Part shown: positions 29,972 to 41,264 of the stretch, piece by piece | Layout of the letters: every line of letters begins with the position of its first letter | Numbering within the stretch: position 1 is the first letter of the stretch | Assembly (NCBI GenBank): GCA_002189035.1 | Contig: NEEC01000030.1 | Span: forward strand, 310,001-374,000 | Source: Utricularia gibba | Taxonomy: Eukaryota > Streptophyta > Magnoliopsida > Lamiales > Lentibulariaceae | Length of the DNA: 64,000 nt | Direction of reading: 5' to 3' | Made by a program: the position numbers and the translations under genes | The notes under the pieces: generated by a model | What the model saw: only the letters and a program-made list of their open reading frames with translations | Database searches by the model: none | Told to the model about the DNA's origin: nothing

Positions 29972-30460
29972 ATGGCTGAAGGAGTTTGAAAGAATCAAAG
30001 TTTGGCCTTAAGCACCTAAGAAGAAGGGCTCAATTGAACATCATTATGTCTAATCTATTTACGAGATGTGAGGTATAGGGGTTAGATTTGGGTGCGGAGA
30101 AAATATGGGTTATCACAATAGGTGACAAAGCTCTGGTGGGATGGTTGATTCTATAATCATACTAAACGATGGACGGTGCTATAATGGTTACAAAGTAGTA
30201 CTATTTTAGAATAACACCCCAAAAGCATGCGCAACCAGGTCAGTTTTCATGGTTTGCACACACACACAAGAATGAGTTTTAGACAAGGTGGATGCTAGAT
30301 CCAAAGCCATTTTTCTATATAGTTTTAAAACCAATCTTTCACTTTATTTTTTCTTTTTTGAGTCATTGTTTTGAAAAGAAAATTCCAATAACAATTTCCT
30401 GTGGATACGATCTTTATTTATTAATTCGAGGGTCTTTGTACACTTGATAAATTAACACCA
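29972..30460 (+). repeat. Family Y LTR, 3' part, right of the Harbinger insertion
   Basis: 'ggccttaagcacctaagaagaagggctc', 'gaggtataggggttagatttgg', 'ggacggtgctataatgg', 'gtagtactattttagaataac' and 'cctgtggatacgatctttattta' follow the Y LTR at 33280-33462 plus 34535-34833. It ends at CA (30460), directly before a degraded primer binding site, which identifies this LTR as the 5' one of a Y element. Confidence 0.75.
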
Positions 30461-30462
30461 AG

Positions 30463-30485
30463 TTTTTGGTGTTGTTGCTCAGGAA
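30463..30485 (+). promoter_or_regulatory. Degraded primer binding site of the Y element
   Basis: TTTTTGGTGTTGTTGCTCAGG can be read as the common plant gypsy primer site TTTTGGCGCCGTTGCCGGGG after several C-to-T changes. Its position two bases after the LTR end supports this. Such changes are expected from decay of methylated cytosine. Confidence 0.5.
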
Positions 30486-31229
30486 TTATATTCCTTCGAA
30501 ATCTCTTTTCTGATTTTTTTTTCTTTTTATTTGATATTTTTCTGTTATTTTCAAGAACTTCATACTTAGCGCACAAGGAGTTGCTTTTGACTAGTGTTGC
30601 ATGCGCAAGCATAGGGATTCAACTGAGATGTACTCATTGTACCTGGAAATTGACAGGACTTGTCAGAGAATTTGGTTGGAAAATCATTGAGTGCAAGCGC
30701 AATGAAGGGAAAACATGTTTCGGAGGCATTCTAGACATGAGGAGGACTTTCTATAACATTTGAACTAGATAGCGAATGGGAACAGATGCCAAGACATCAG
30801 CCAAACAGGGCAACTAGATCAACCTTGCTGATAAATCAAAGGGGAACAGGTATAGACAGATCTTCTGCTCATCCTGATCGTGCAGGTTCATATCAAAGGC
30901 CTAGTGACGGATTTGATCAAGGGCATGCACGAGAACAAATAGCTACAAGGTTGGGATCAAATCAAGGGGTGGAACTTCTCTGAGAAGGACCCACTAGTTC
31001 ATTATTAGACTCGGAACGAACCAACAAGGCACTGGAACATGATCTAGGAATGCACAAGCACATAGGAGTTAATGAAGGCCATTTTCAATCAGTGCTTACG
31101 CAAGAATGGCAAGAGAACAGAGCTTTTGTACCTCATCAATGAGGGCATCATAGAGTGAAACCGATGCAATAATTGAAATACTCATCATGAGGAGAGATAT
31201 GAATTAATAGAGGATTTTGAAGAGGAAAC
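30486..31229 (+). pseudogene. Internal region of the Y element, left part (possible gag remnant)
   Basis: Short open frames only. The stretch MPRHQPNRATRSTLLINQRG at 30786 onwards and the later acidic run (EELIEDFEEE-like, near 31200) resemble the charged N-terminal part of gypsy gag proteins, but no conserved block is present. It continues after the solo LTR at 32577. The whole interior is only about 1 kb, so this Y element was non-autonomous or has lost pol. Confidence 0.35.
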
Positions 31230-32576
31230 TGTTAAGTGTCATTTTCTTATTATTTCTTAGGTTGTTTTTATGTTTAAATGTGATTAGAAGTGTCTAATTA
31301 GGAGTCTATAATGTGATATTTGGGTTTTTATCTAGTTTAGGGTAATTATCCTAAATCTTGTATTTTATCTATTAATTTTACTAGTTTTAATTGAGTTTTT
31401 TTAGAGACGCACACGTGGCAGGAAGTGAGAGAAAGAGGGCATTAGATGGCGACAAATTGGATCTTCCCGAGCTGACATTCCCTTGATTTCCGGAAGACTG
31501 TAGACGCCTAATCATGAGCTTTGACGTGCGGAACACGAGAGTCTCTGACAGGCGGCATCATTAGCGTACCAGTGTCAGACGTTGCTTGCAAGTCATCCCA
31601 AGTTCAGCAGAATCATAGGGACACGAAAGCTCAGACTCTCAATGAAGTTTAGTTCTGTTCAGACAAGTTTAGTTTTACCTTCAGTTTAGTTTTCCCTTTT
31701 GTTTCTCTCTCTAGAGGAATTTTCCTCTAGCTTCTCTCTAGAACCTTATTTCGTTTTCTTTAGTTTGTATGGCCGTTCGCGGCTAGAAACTTCCGTTTCT
31801 GGGTTGGAACACCCCCAGATCTATGTATCGTTAGCTTATCTTCACATTTTCTCTGAATCTGAACGGGTTTCGTATGTCTTCGTTCGACCATGTTGCAGTC
31901 TTTCTGTAATAGTCCCCTTGTTCAAGGTTCATGGTTAGCTGATCACTACCCGCGGATTTTGGAGAGGAGCAAGGTGGAAAGCACCAACTCGAGCCCTTTT
32001 GGCAGGAGGAAGACAACGTTTTGTCTATGCCCGTACCTCAGAATCAATGGACAGGTAGTGACCTCGTATCTGGACTCATTGGGTCATTGGCAACACTCGG
32101 GCACACGCGCGCAATTCGGCCGTGAGGGTACGCTGGCAGGACCTCTTATTCTCACGTTCGTCCAAGGAGGAGCAACATCGGGCTATTCCCGTGCCTTCTT
32201 GCAAGAGAGTGTAAGGGAGGGTAGGCAATTCCTTACTCCTATAACCGAGTACTCGAGAGGACCAGAGAAGAGTGAAGACGCAACGAACATAGCTGGACAT
32301 GATTCCAAACCCAGGAACATTTACTTTATTTAAGGTTCATCGCTTACGTTCATTTTAGTTGTTTGCTCAAAACCCCTCTCATTCCCTTACTCAAGCTTCA
32401 TCATCAATGTTTCTCGCACCTTTACTTTCAAAACTGTTTACAAATCGTGACAGTTGTATTCAGGGTGCCTCATCTTTCACTCAAAAACAACTCCCTGTGT
32501 TCGACACCCGTACTACGCTTTTGTGTTTTACGAGTTTTAAAAGTATTAAAATTTGTTGTGGAAACGACACGCATCA
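31230..32576 (+). repeat. Solo LTR (family U), target duplication gaaac
   Basis: Starts TGTTAAGTGTCATT, ends CGACACGCATCA, and is flanked by a perfect five-base duplication gaaac (31225-31229, 32577-32581). Inside, a CT-rich stretch (31650-31750) and the U5-like phrase 'ctccctgtgttcgacaccc' near its end are typical of large plant gypsy LTRs. Only one LTR and no interior are present. The host sequence reads on across the insertion in the Y interior. Confidence 0.85.
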
Positions 32577-32581
32577 GAAAC

Positions 32582-32773
32582 CCATGGGAGGCAAACACTA
32601 ACACACAGAAGGAATCCACGTGCTAATGAACCACCTAACAAAGATGAAGGACCAACACATGGTAAATCACTTGCATAAGCCAAGAGTCATTGCGTAGAAA
32701 GAGATAGGTACGTGCATAGGGAATTGAATGCCAACAAACTTGCTGTTGATCCTTGAGATGAAGTCTCTTTAGT
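32582..32773 (+). other. Internal region of the Y element, right part
   Basis: Continuation of the Y interior after the solo LTR. No conserved protein block recognised. Confidence 0.35.
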
Positions 32774-33462
32774 TGATAATTTTCGACACACAAGGACACC
32801 AAGTCCAATTACTACACCCAACCTTCGCTGATCACTATGGTGCAAAAAAGCCTGTTTCAAAGGATGAAAATTTGGTACAAGATTTGTGGATAAGATAAAG
32901 ATTTGAAGATGATCTATGAAAATCTAGATAAAAGATTTCAATAAAAGATCTTATCCAAGCTCAGCAAACAAGATCAATACGAAGATTCGAATCTTCTCTA
33001 ATATAAATACTCCACTCTCTTAACCATATCAGACATCTATAGACTATTTTTCCTTTTTATTTTTCCTATTTTCAAATTTATTTTCATATTAGAGTGAAGC
33101 GTGCATGTGTAGGCGTTTTTAGCTGAGGATCTATGGTGAAGCCTTCCTTGCGCAAATCTTGTGCATGTGATTGATTTACCATGTTTTTTGACATTTAATT
33201 TGACGTCTAATTCTGTTTTTTGAAACGCCTTCTTTACAACATGCTCTTTTTACCACATAACTCAAAGGGAATGTGGGAGAATCTCGGATTGGCCTGAAGT
33301 ACCTAAGGAGAAGGGTTCAATCATACATTGTTGGTAAGACACAATTTGTCTGCTCTGTCTGTGAGATGTGAGGTGTAGGGGTTAGATTTGGATGTAGGGA
33401 AAATACGGATTATCACAAGAGGTGAAATGTCTCTAGTGGCATAGTTGATTCTATAATCTCAC
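32774..33462 (+). repeat. Family Y LTR, 5' part of the 3' LTR
   Basis: The match to the complete minus-strand copy (54671-55821) is clear from about 32860 ('atttggtacaagatttgtggata', 'aaaagatcttatccaagc', TATAAATAC at 33002-33010, 'cttaaccat', 'gaggatctatggtgaagcc', 'gatttggatgtagggaaaata', 'gttgattctataatc'). The start at TGATAAT (32774) is a guess because the first about 80 bases have diverged. It breaks off at 33462, where a solo LTR is inserted, and resumes at 34535. Confidence 0.75.
33002..33010 (+). promoter_or_regulatory. TATA box of a Y LTR
   Basis: TATAAATAC. The same box is present on the minus strand in the complete Y LTR (55422-55430) and as TATAAATAG in the fragment near 58947, so it is a conserved promoter element of this family. 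Confidence 0.6.
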
Positions 33463-34534
33463 TGATAACACATATTTTTGAGTATTTAGGAGTAACAAAA
33501 TGTCTAATATTTTGCCAAAAAACTCAAATTCTGGCATGAATTTCTATGCTTTTTTTGACTAATACTGCAGTCACATCTTTTATTCCTAATTGGGACTAAA
33601 TATAGCTTTAGTCCCAATCTTAGTTCTAATTTTTTCCTAGAGCGATGCACCAGTTGTTAGTCAACCCAAATCCTGAGGAGCCAAAGAAGAACAGTGTAGT
33701 TGTAGAAAGTGTGGACAAAAGGGTGAATGGAGTACAACCAAATCCCAAGGAGAAAAAGAAGAGAGATTTTGGTGATAATGAGAGAGAAGGATCTTCCCAT
33801 TGGAGAACATGACACACACTAGAGGGGAGGAGATGTGGGATGAACTAGGAAGAACAATGAAGAAGACATCTTAGGAACAAAGCTCATGTCTGAATACTGT
33901 CTTTAGTTTTCTATTGGACTTTTTACATTCTATGGTTGTTTGTTTTTGGTTATCGAACTTTGATATGAGTACAACATGGATGATATTTTATGTTCTATTT
34001 TCATTTATCTTAAGCATGAGTGGCTAAGCATTTACGGGTGTCTTGGAGGAAGGGGGAGTAGTGTGCTAATCAATCTTTATACCTTGTTAACCATAAATCA
34101 CACTATTTCCTTAACAAAACAAGATAGATCCAAGAGGAGAAAGTAGTGAAACTCATCTTAACAACCTTAGTTAGAGCTAGACTAAAGATTGGGGGGGAAA
34201 CAAGATCTAGACTTTGTGAGACGTTTGATTTGTGGTTTAGGTGAGAGTGTTTTAGAGATAAGCATACATCCCCTGAAAGTCCCAAGGCATCACCTGATCT
34301 CATTCTAGATAATGTTACATTTTTACCTGTTTACTACCTTTCTGCATGTTATTACAAGCTTTTTAATCCTGGCCTAGACTAAATCTCTTAGTTGTGACAT
34401 CTATTGAATGCATTGATTTTCACATAATCACTATGCTCATAATTGTATTATGCTTAAACATGTATTAGGTTTATAAATTTTATTTGATAGAAGAATTTGT
34501 AATTTTGACAACGTTGAATTTTTTTTGTTTATCA
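33463..34534 (+). repeat. Solo LTR of family Z inside a Y LTR, target duplication ctcac/cccac
   Basis: It starts TGATAACACATATTTTTGAG and ends TTGTTTATCA. It is flanked by ctcac (33458-33462) and cccac (34535-34539), a five-base duplication with one change; the undisturbed Y copy reads 'aatcccactaaacga' at this point. It is the reverse of the LTR at 60715-61885, including the block with 'gatgccttgggactc' (here on the minus strand near 34290). Confidence 0.88.
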
Positions 34535-34833
34535 CCCACTAAACGAGGGACGGTGCTATAATGATCATCAAATAGCACTATTTTAGAATAACATACTAGA
34601 ACTTGTTAAAGCAGGTAGTCTTCAAGGTTTACACACACAAGTAAGGGTGAGTTTTGAGCAAGGTGGAACTTAGACCCAAAGTCGCTTTTTATATTGTTTT
34701 TAAAACCAAACTTTTGTTTTTTTTTCAGTCTTTATGAGTCTTTGTTTTAAAAAAAAATTCCAATAACAATTCCTTGTGGATATGATCTTATTTTATTGCT
34801 TCAATAATTTCTGTGCACTTGTAGAATTACTAC
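34535..34833 (+). repeat. Family Y LTR, 3' part of the 3' LTR
   Basis: 'cactaaacgagggacggtgctataatg', 'aatagcactattttagaataac' and 'ccttgtggatatgatcttattttatt' continue the Y LTR interrupted at 33462. The match fades near 'gtagaattacta' (about 34833), where the element probably ends. The five-base duplication of the whole Y element cannot be tested because its 5' start is lost. Confidence 0.72.
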
Positions 34834-35959
34834 GAGAGCTCTTGTACCTTGGTTTCTCCAAAGTGAATTGCTGCTTACTTGGGGTGAACCCAAGCCCAGG
34901 ATGTTTCCTAGTTTACGGGTTTTTATATTTTTTCCGGTTCATAACAGCACCTGACATGCTAGGGGTTTGTGATACACTTATTTTCTACACCAATAGCTTC
35001 TCTGTGTTTTAGCAGTAACTAGTTGTATGTTGGAGTTGATAGGAGGAGTTGTTCCTAAACTTCATTTTGGAGAATTGCTCTCATATGTAGTTGTAGAAAC
35101 TCCAAGGGAAGTAGGTAGTTCTTCTTCAATCCAGTTGCAAAGAGAAAAGGATATCCTCTTTTTGCCTCAAACCTCACACAACAGGAGGGATTTAGCATTG
35201 GAAATATGATGCAAATAGGTAGGAAGTTTGGAACAGAACAACATACAATAATTCAAGGGGCATAAGAAACAGCCACCCAAATGATAATAACAAAAAGACT
35301 CAATAAATCCAAACTATGTCCCAACGCACTAGAATCTAAATAGAAACTAGTACACGAATCAACTTCTAGGATCGATTTGCGAAGAGGTCAATAGGAATGG
35401 CCAGAAAATAGTAGCAAAACACATAAATCAGCGTAGGCTGCCATGAGTACATTGCAGAACACCAATGTGCCCAAGAATAATGGACTCTTGACCTTTTGCT
35501 GTTAGTCATACAGTCTTGAAACAAGAAAACAAATCAATGGAAGCACTCTTTCTAAATCTCTCTACTAGGAGATTCAAGAGAAGGAGAAATACCAAATTCT
35601 CAAAAGGTAAATACCTCCCTTTCACGTGTGCTTCCCTTAGGTTAAATCAGTTATCATGGGCTTTATATATGAGGCTATGTCCCAAATCCATGGCCCACAT
35701 AAAAATATCTGATTGAAATGTACAATAGAGAAATTCACAAATCATTCACTTCATTCTCTGTATGAGAGAAGTTCAAGAGCTTAATTGAGCCCATCCATTT
35801 CATTCCATCGTAATCGCAGTCTCTCCATCTCTACATTTCATCAACTATTGTGAGGACCTGGCTCTACATTGCTGGCTTTCCATAGCATCTCCTTGTGCCA
35901 ATATCACAATCTCTGAAATACAAAGAAGAATCAAAACCCACAAGCGAATATCACTTTCA
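34834..35959. other. Unassigned stretch, possibly old LTR sequence
   Basis: No coding block recognised. On the minus strand CATATATAAAGCCC near 35658-35671 looks like a TATA box, followed by sequence that could be an LTR leader, but no partner copy is in the window. Confidence 0.35.
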
Positions 35960-37125
35960 AGGAAAAATATAAGAAAGAAAAGCAATAAATCACTGAACTC
36001 AGTTGTTGTCTAAGATGAGATGGGGGATGCCTTGGGACTCCTAGCACTAGCATGCAAATTACTACAACTATCTCATGTAAACCATAAACCATTCACCTAA
36101 CAAACAAAGTATTAAATCTACCCAAACCCTTGTTTTCCCTAATTTTTTGTCTATCTCTAATTAAGATTGCTCTAGTGAGCTTCACTATTTCCCCCTCTTC
36201 GATCTATACTAATTTGTTTAGGAAATAATATGATGATGTGGTAAATGTGTTTTAGTGAACAATAAACATATTAACCCCTCTTACCCGAAGGCACTCATAG
36301 GTGCTTAGCTACTCATACTAAAGGAAAATGAAACACTTTCATAACATAACATGAAAACCATCTTCATTCCACAACTTAACAGCAAGAAAAAAAAAACAAC
36401 AAAATAAGCAGTAAATGGAATCATAAATAGTTGGATGAAAAAGCCAAAACTAATCTCAACTAGAAGTAATGTTCTTCATAAGCAAAAGAAGTCTGCAAAA
36501 GAGGGCTTTGTTTCTGGTTTGTCTTCTTCATTCTTTCTGTAAGTTTTTCCCCAATCTCTCCTACAGAAGTTTGTGGCATGTTGTTCAAGGTGATGGAGAT
36601 ATTTTTTCTCCCTCTCATTATGTCCAAGATCCATTTTTTTCTCTCCTTGGATTTTGGTGTACTTTCATTTAGCTTGGTCTTCCTTTTGGAGAAATCGCCT
36701 TCATCTTCCTTCTTTCGTGCTCTTCCTCCCCCTCCTGGAGTCTGGTCGTGTTCTCTTCCTTTTCTCCCTCCAAAAATATCTCCCTTTCTTTTCTTTTCAT
36801 TTTCCAAGGGTAGTACACTGTTCCTGGCCTGAATCTACAGACTGTAGGTGACTGAATATTAATCATGTCTCTTCCTTGTGTTTTGTACCCAATCGAATTA
36901 TGCTCATAAACTAGCTAAATATGATCCATAATGCTACTACTAACACTTGAAAGAATATTAGAAATCATAGTATAGACTAAATCAACGATTTAATCTATAT
37001 TATGCATAAAAATACAAATAACACTACAATAACAAAATATTAAAAATCATAATTAAAACACCTAATTTTATCATTACACATATCAATTTTATAACTTAAA
37101 AACACTAATGAAATGTGGGTTATGA
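35960..37125 (-). repeat. Family Z-related LTR, diverged
   Basis: 'aagaaaagcaataa', 'gatgccttgggactcctagca', 'aaatctacccaaacccttgttttcc', 'ctctaattaagattgc', and the later CT-rich block with 'attttccaaggg' follow the LTRs at 60715-61885 and 12425-13782. The start is missing and the end is unclear, so no target duplication can be given. Confidence 0.65.
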
Positions 37126-38905
37126 AAGCACCAGCTCCTTGTGATTAATCCCGAAATCTACTATACAAGTTTTCTAAATTTATATTTTGTGTAGATTAGA
37201 GGTTATAAATTTATTTGATGCGAAAATTTGATTTTATTGCAACGATACAAAAATTTTCGTTCATCAATATACATTAGGCAAAACAGTCCATATTGCTATG
37301 CCTGTCTCAAAACCAATTACAAGAGGCCATGATGGATCAGAGATAGTTCCGATGATCCAAATTTAGAGGAGCCTATCAGCAAACGCCATTTCTTAAATTC
37401 TTCTATCTCTATGATTAGTGATGTGTCAACTTAGTTGATTGTAACAAAATAAAGTGTGGTGGTGGGTTAATCTCTCGTGTGATGTGTTTGTAAAGATTTT
37501 GGTTTCATGACAATTGATATTTATTTACTACAGATTTTATCTTGGTTATCAATAGTTTAGCATATGTTTAAATGTTATATTATTTCTAGACTCAGGAAAA
37601 GAGGATATAGAGTAAGCATTTGGGATGACAGCAAGGGAATGAGTTAGAGTTAGTGGGATTTTAAGGATGGTGTGTAAGGTTGGCCAATGAATGGCTCACA
37701 TTTTTCACATTTGAAGCAGTGCATTTTTATCAAATAGAGGAAAGAAAATGACGGATTATAGCAGAAATTTTAGATGAGCATTTAGGCAATGTTAAAAGGG
37801 AAATTCAGTTTAGATGGGAATAATGCGTCAGAAAAATCTTTGTCTTCAGGTGTTTGCTTTTGGTCGCTTCTGATTCAGAATTGGTTTCGATCAAAGATAG
37901 TGTAAGTGGGAGGATTGCTATTATTTAGGTTGACTTGCCTGTTAGAGTCACTTCATGAGACAGGTTTTTGATTCGTAATGTTTTAATTTTTCTGTTTCAA
38001 ATGGCTTCGAATTGGGTTAATTGATGTGCATGAACATTATATTCTTGAATGTAGTTTCTGAAACGTTTTAGTTTTCTCAAAAACTCCAACATGTGTAAAA
38101 GTTATTATTTTTACAAGCGAAGCTACTCGAGGTTATGACCTGTTTTATGAAATTATTTTTTGAGTCCCAATAAAAAATTCTTATCTTTTTATTGAGAGTT
38201 TTATTTTATGTGTTTTCATTTTTGAATGAAAGCTTTTCTTGTTGGCTATGAAATGATACATGATTCATGATTTTTGAGCAAGGTTCTTGGGAGATATACA
38301 TTTTTTTCGCTATGTGTATGAACTGTTCTATATGTTGTTTTGTTTACGTATAAGAGGCGAGGTAGTGTGGACACATACTCTTGGAAACCTGGCTTTGCCA
38401 AGGGATTCATGCTAAAGATTCACACATGTCTGAGGTATCATTTCAGTAGATTTGGTTGGCCTCAAATATGAGATAGCAACAAAGTAACAGACGTCACTCA
38501 AGGGTGACAGAGGCTTAAGCTTATGATGGTTTGGCTTTTGGGTGACTCCTTTGGTTGAACTGCTACAAATGAGAGCATAGATAGTTCTACTCATGCTCCT
38601 ATAGTAAGAATAATACCTAAGTTCGAGAGGGGATGTGCAAAGTTAAATTTAAGGGACTCACTATATGCTTATTCTTGTACATATCATTGTTAATGGTTTT
38701 TCTTGTTTTCTTATCAACAATCCAAAATACTTTTTACTCGGTTATTTTATCTATTTCAGGTGAAAGGGGGTGAGGAGTAAAGCTTGTGATCAACCAAGTC
38801 TCCTAAGGCCTAGTTAGTATCCAAGGAGTGGCCTAGTTAGTATCCAAGCCACTCCAGTGGTAGTTAAGTTGTCTATAACTAGCTTAGGTTATGTTTTGTT
38901 GTGAT
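37126..38905. other. Non-coding stretch without recognised features
   Basis: Mostly AT-rich sequence. I found no conserved protein block on either strand. A small direct repeat ('ggcctagttagtatccaag', near 38810 and 38831) lies close to its right end. Confidence 0.45.
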
Positions 38906-38910
38906 GATAT

Positions 38911-39085
38911 TGTTAGAATACATAATACCACATCGGAAAATGAAAGTGGAATAGTCTAGTATATAAGAAACTACATATCACAAGTAATTGGTTGGACCTA
39001 ATCTTTTCTATTATGATTCACGTTTCTTGTGTACTTGGGCTTCACGTGTGCGTTCGCCTGACCCATCGGATCCCGAATTTCAACA
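38911..39085 (+). repeat. Short solo LTR, 175 bp, target duplication gatat
   Basis: TGTTAGAATACATAATACCACATCGG...GAATTTCAACA, flanked on both sides by gatat (38906-38910 and 39086-39090). It contains 'tagtatataag', a likely TATA box. The short length, TGTT...AACA ends and the perfect duplication fit a solo LTR of a small copia or TRIM-type retrotransposon. Confidence 0.85.
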
Positions 39086-39090
39086 GATAT

Positions 39091-39949
39091 ATGGTCTTAT
39101 TTATACTCTGTATGGCTTAGGGAAAATTGTTAAATCACGTGTACCTTAGCTAGATTCTTTTGTGGTCGTAGTGTTATGGTAGCAATGGTTGAGCAATGTT
39201 TCTCCTGATTTTGCTTCGCATTGCTAGTTTGCTTTTCTTACATAATAACCAATAAAAAATAGCTTAGATAAAAAATTGAAATGTTATGTTTCTTTTCGTT
39301 CTAAGAAAGGTTCATGCTTGGAATTTTTAGAATCCTATGCCTTGAGTTTTGCCTTATAAAATTAAAACTCAGTGGTCTCACCTCGTATTTTGGAGCCTTG
39401 AATACGGGTCATGACAGGTTTTCAACGAGTCCAATTGTCATTTCTTTCAATAAATGGAAATTCTTGTGGGTAAGTTTGACGGTAATGAAGTTGGCAATGT
39501 CGATCCTTCTCCACTCACCATTGTAGTTGTGTGGACTGTGGATGAAGGCAGAAGTGTGAATAAACGTATGAAAAAAAAAAATGATAGAACAAGTAAAAAA
39601 AAATACTTTGATACTAATAAGAAAAAGAATTGAGAGAAATAATAGCAATGTTATGTGCAACATGGGTTCCAAGCCACAATGATTCATCATATGAAAATGA
39701 ATACTAAGAGTAGAATAAATAGAGGGCAAATGCGAAACTAATGCCTAAAAAGGTGTCTTCAATTTGTATAAAATCTTCTTTTTAAGTCTTGGATTATTGT
39801 GGTAATGAGACTATCACTCCTCTGAATCAGGTAATGTTGAAATATTATCAAATTTTCCATCTTTAACATTGATAGATCCATCTTGTTATCTCTCTAAACC
39901 TGATTTCCTTTTTCTTCCTTACTACTTCAATGACCTTTTTCTTCAACAC
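39091..39949. other. Non-coding stretch without recognised features
   Basis: AT-rich sequence with short homopolymer runs. No gene or repeat family recognised. Confidence 0.45.
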
Positions 39950-40689
39950 GAGGAACTGTGTAAGACCTTGTTGTTGACTCCCCTTCTTGAAAATCTATTG
40001 TAAGAACATGTCTAAAATCAGTCACTGATTCTATTGAGATCCAAAAAAGGAGTAGGATGAGCAGTCATAATTTGATTATTGAGACAGTTGTGAGATCCTC
40101 GGATCCAATCAAAAATTGTTGTCATCGATCAACGTTTTCTCTAATTCGTAGATGCTCCCCCAAATCTCATCGGATGAAAAGAGAGAAGACATAGAGCATC
40201 CAACTCATTCCAAATCTTGTTTAGTTTAGAGAAGTAAACCATGATTGGGTCATCTTTCTATGAAAGAGACTTTAGTTCACCACGAAGGTGAAATTTTGAA
40301 GCTTTAAAGAAGCACGAAATCGACATTCGATTTCAATCCCCATGTTGGGTGCATCAGAAGAAAAAACAAAAGAATCGGAAATCTCTAGCTCAATAGAATT
40401 TAGAATCTATTTCATCATTGATAATGTGCTCTTTTTTAGTCCTGTTGCAATTTGGCGGAAGCTTGCCAAGTGCTCATGGGCTGTCATCGTCTCCAATTTG
40501 CCGTCAGGTATTGGTTTGGGACCCTAAACAGGGGCTGCTTCCATTGTTTCGATACGACCCAGCAAATCGCAGCAATTCAAAACAGATCAGCACAATCGCT
40601 GACTACGCGAGGTAGTTCTGGCCATTAAATGGTTGGAAACAAGGGAAGGAGAAGAATTGGATGCCATTTGAGTAGTAGCTCTAACACCA
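39950..40689 (-). pseudogene. Copia gag remnant with primer binding site
   Basis: On the minus strand the frames contain KDDPIMVYFSKLNKIWNELDA (near 40230), the typical copia gag segment (family: VxxYFxxLxxLWxEL), and upstream LGKLPPNC-type residues. At 40678-40689 the minus strand reads TGGTGTTAGAGC, a two-base variant of the copia primer site TGGTATCAGAGC, just before the gag region. Pol is absent. Confidence 0.6.
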
Positions 40690-40722
40690 TGAAGAAGAAG
40701 AAGAAGAAGAAGAAGAGGAAGA
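40690..40722 (+). repeat. GAA microsatellite
   Basis: Eight or more GAA units and a purine-rich tail directly beside the degraded copia primer site. It probably lies at the LTR border. Confidence 0.8.
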
Positions 40723-41264
40723 GAGAGTGTTGGACAAAAGTGTGTTGCATTCAACCCATATGGCGGAAGGGAATTACCATATACAAGCTATACAAATTAT
40801 CAAAAAAGATGAGTGCATGGAAAGAAATTTTTTCAACAAGCTCTCTGGCATGAGCATGCCGGAGGGAGAGTCAGCATGGCGCGCTTATGCTATTTTCTTT
40901 CTTTTATTTTTGAAACACATACTGACAATTATTCTTTTTTTTTTAGAGTGATTATTGGATAATTGGAAACACGACATGGCAAGCAATAGAGTAAAAATCA
41001 GTGTGAAATAACTTGATCGGTAAAGATGAAGAATAAGGAACAAATGAAATGAGTGTAATCAATCATCCAATCTCCCTCGGTTCAGTCACCACCCAGCAAA
41101 AATACCAGAAGCGGCGAAGCCCCATATTTTGTGCCCTTGAAGTATCTCCGGCGAGCATCGGATAGTCGAGGAGGAATGCGCACCTCGAAAAGCCGGAACG
41201 TCTGGGCATGAGGCTTTCTTTGGTAAAGAATCAAGAAACAATGAATCGCCACCACCACCAGCCC

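Noticed and set aside
31890-32333. Plus-strand open frame of 147 codons
   Set aside because: Lies inside a solo LTR with clean target duplications, no domain recognised.
33463-34534. Z sequence as a complete non-autonomous element
   Set aside because: Only one LTR length with no internal direct repeat, so a solo LTR explains it better.
36460-36807. Lysine-rich minus-strand open frame of 115 codons
   Set aside because: Product of a purine-rich strand in an LTR core; a comparable non-coding block occurs in other LTR copies.
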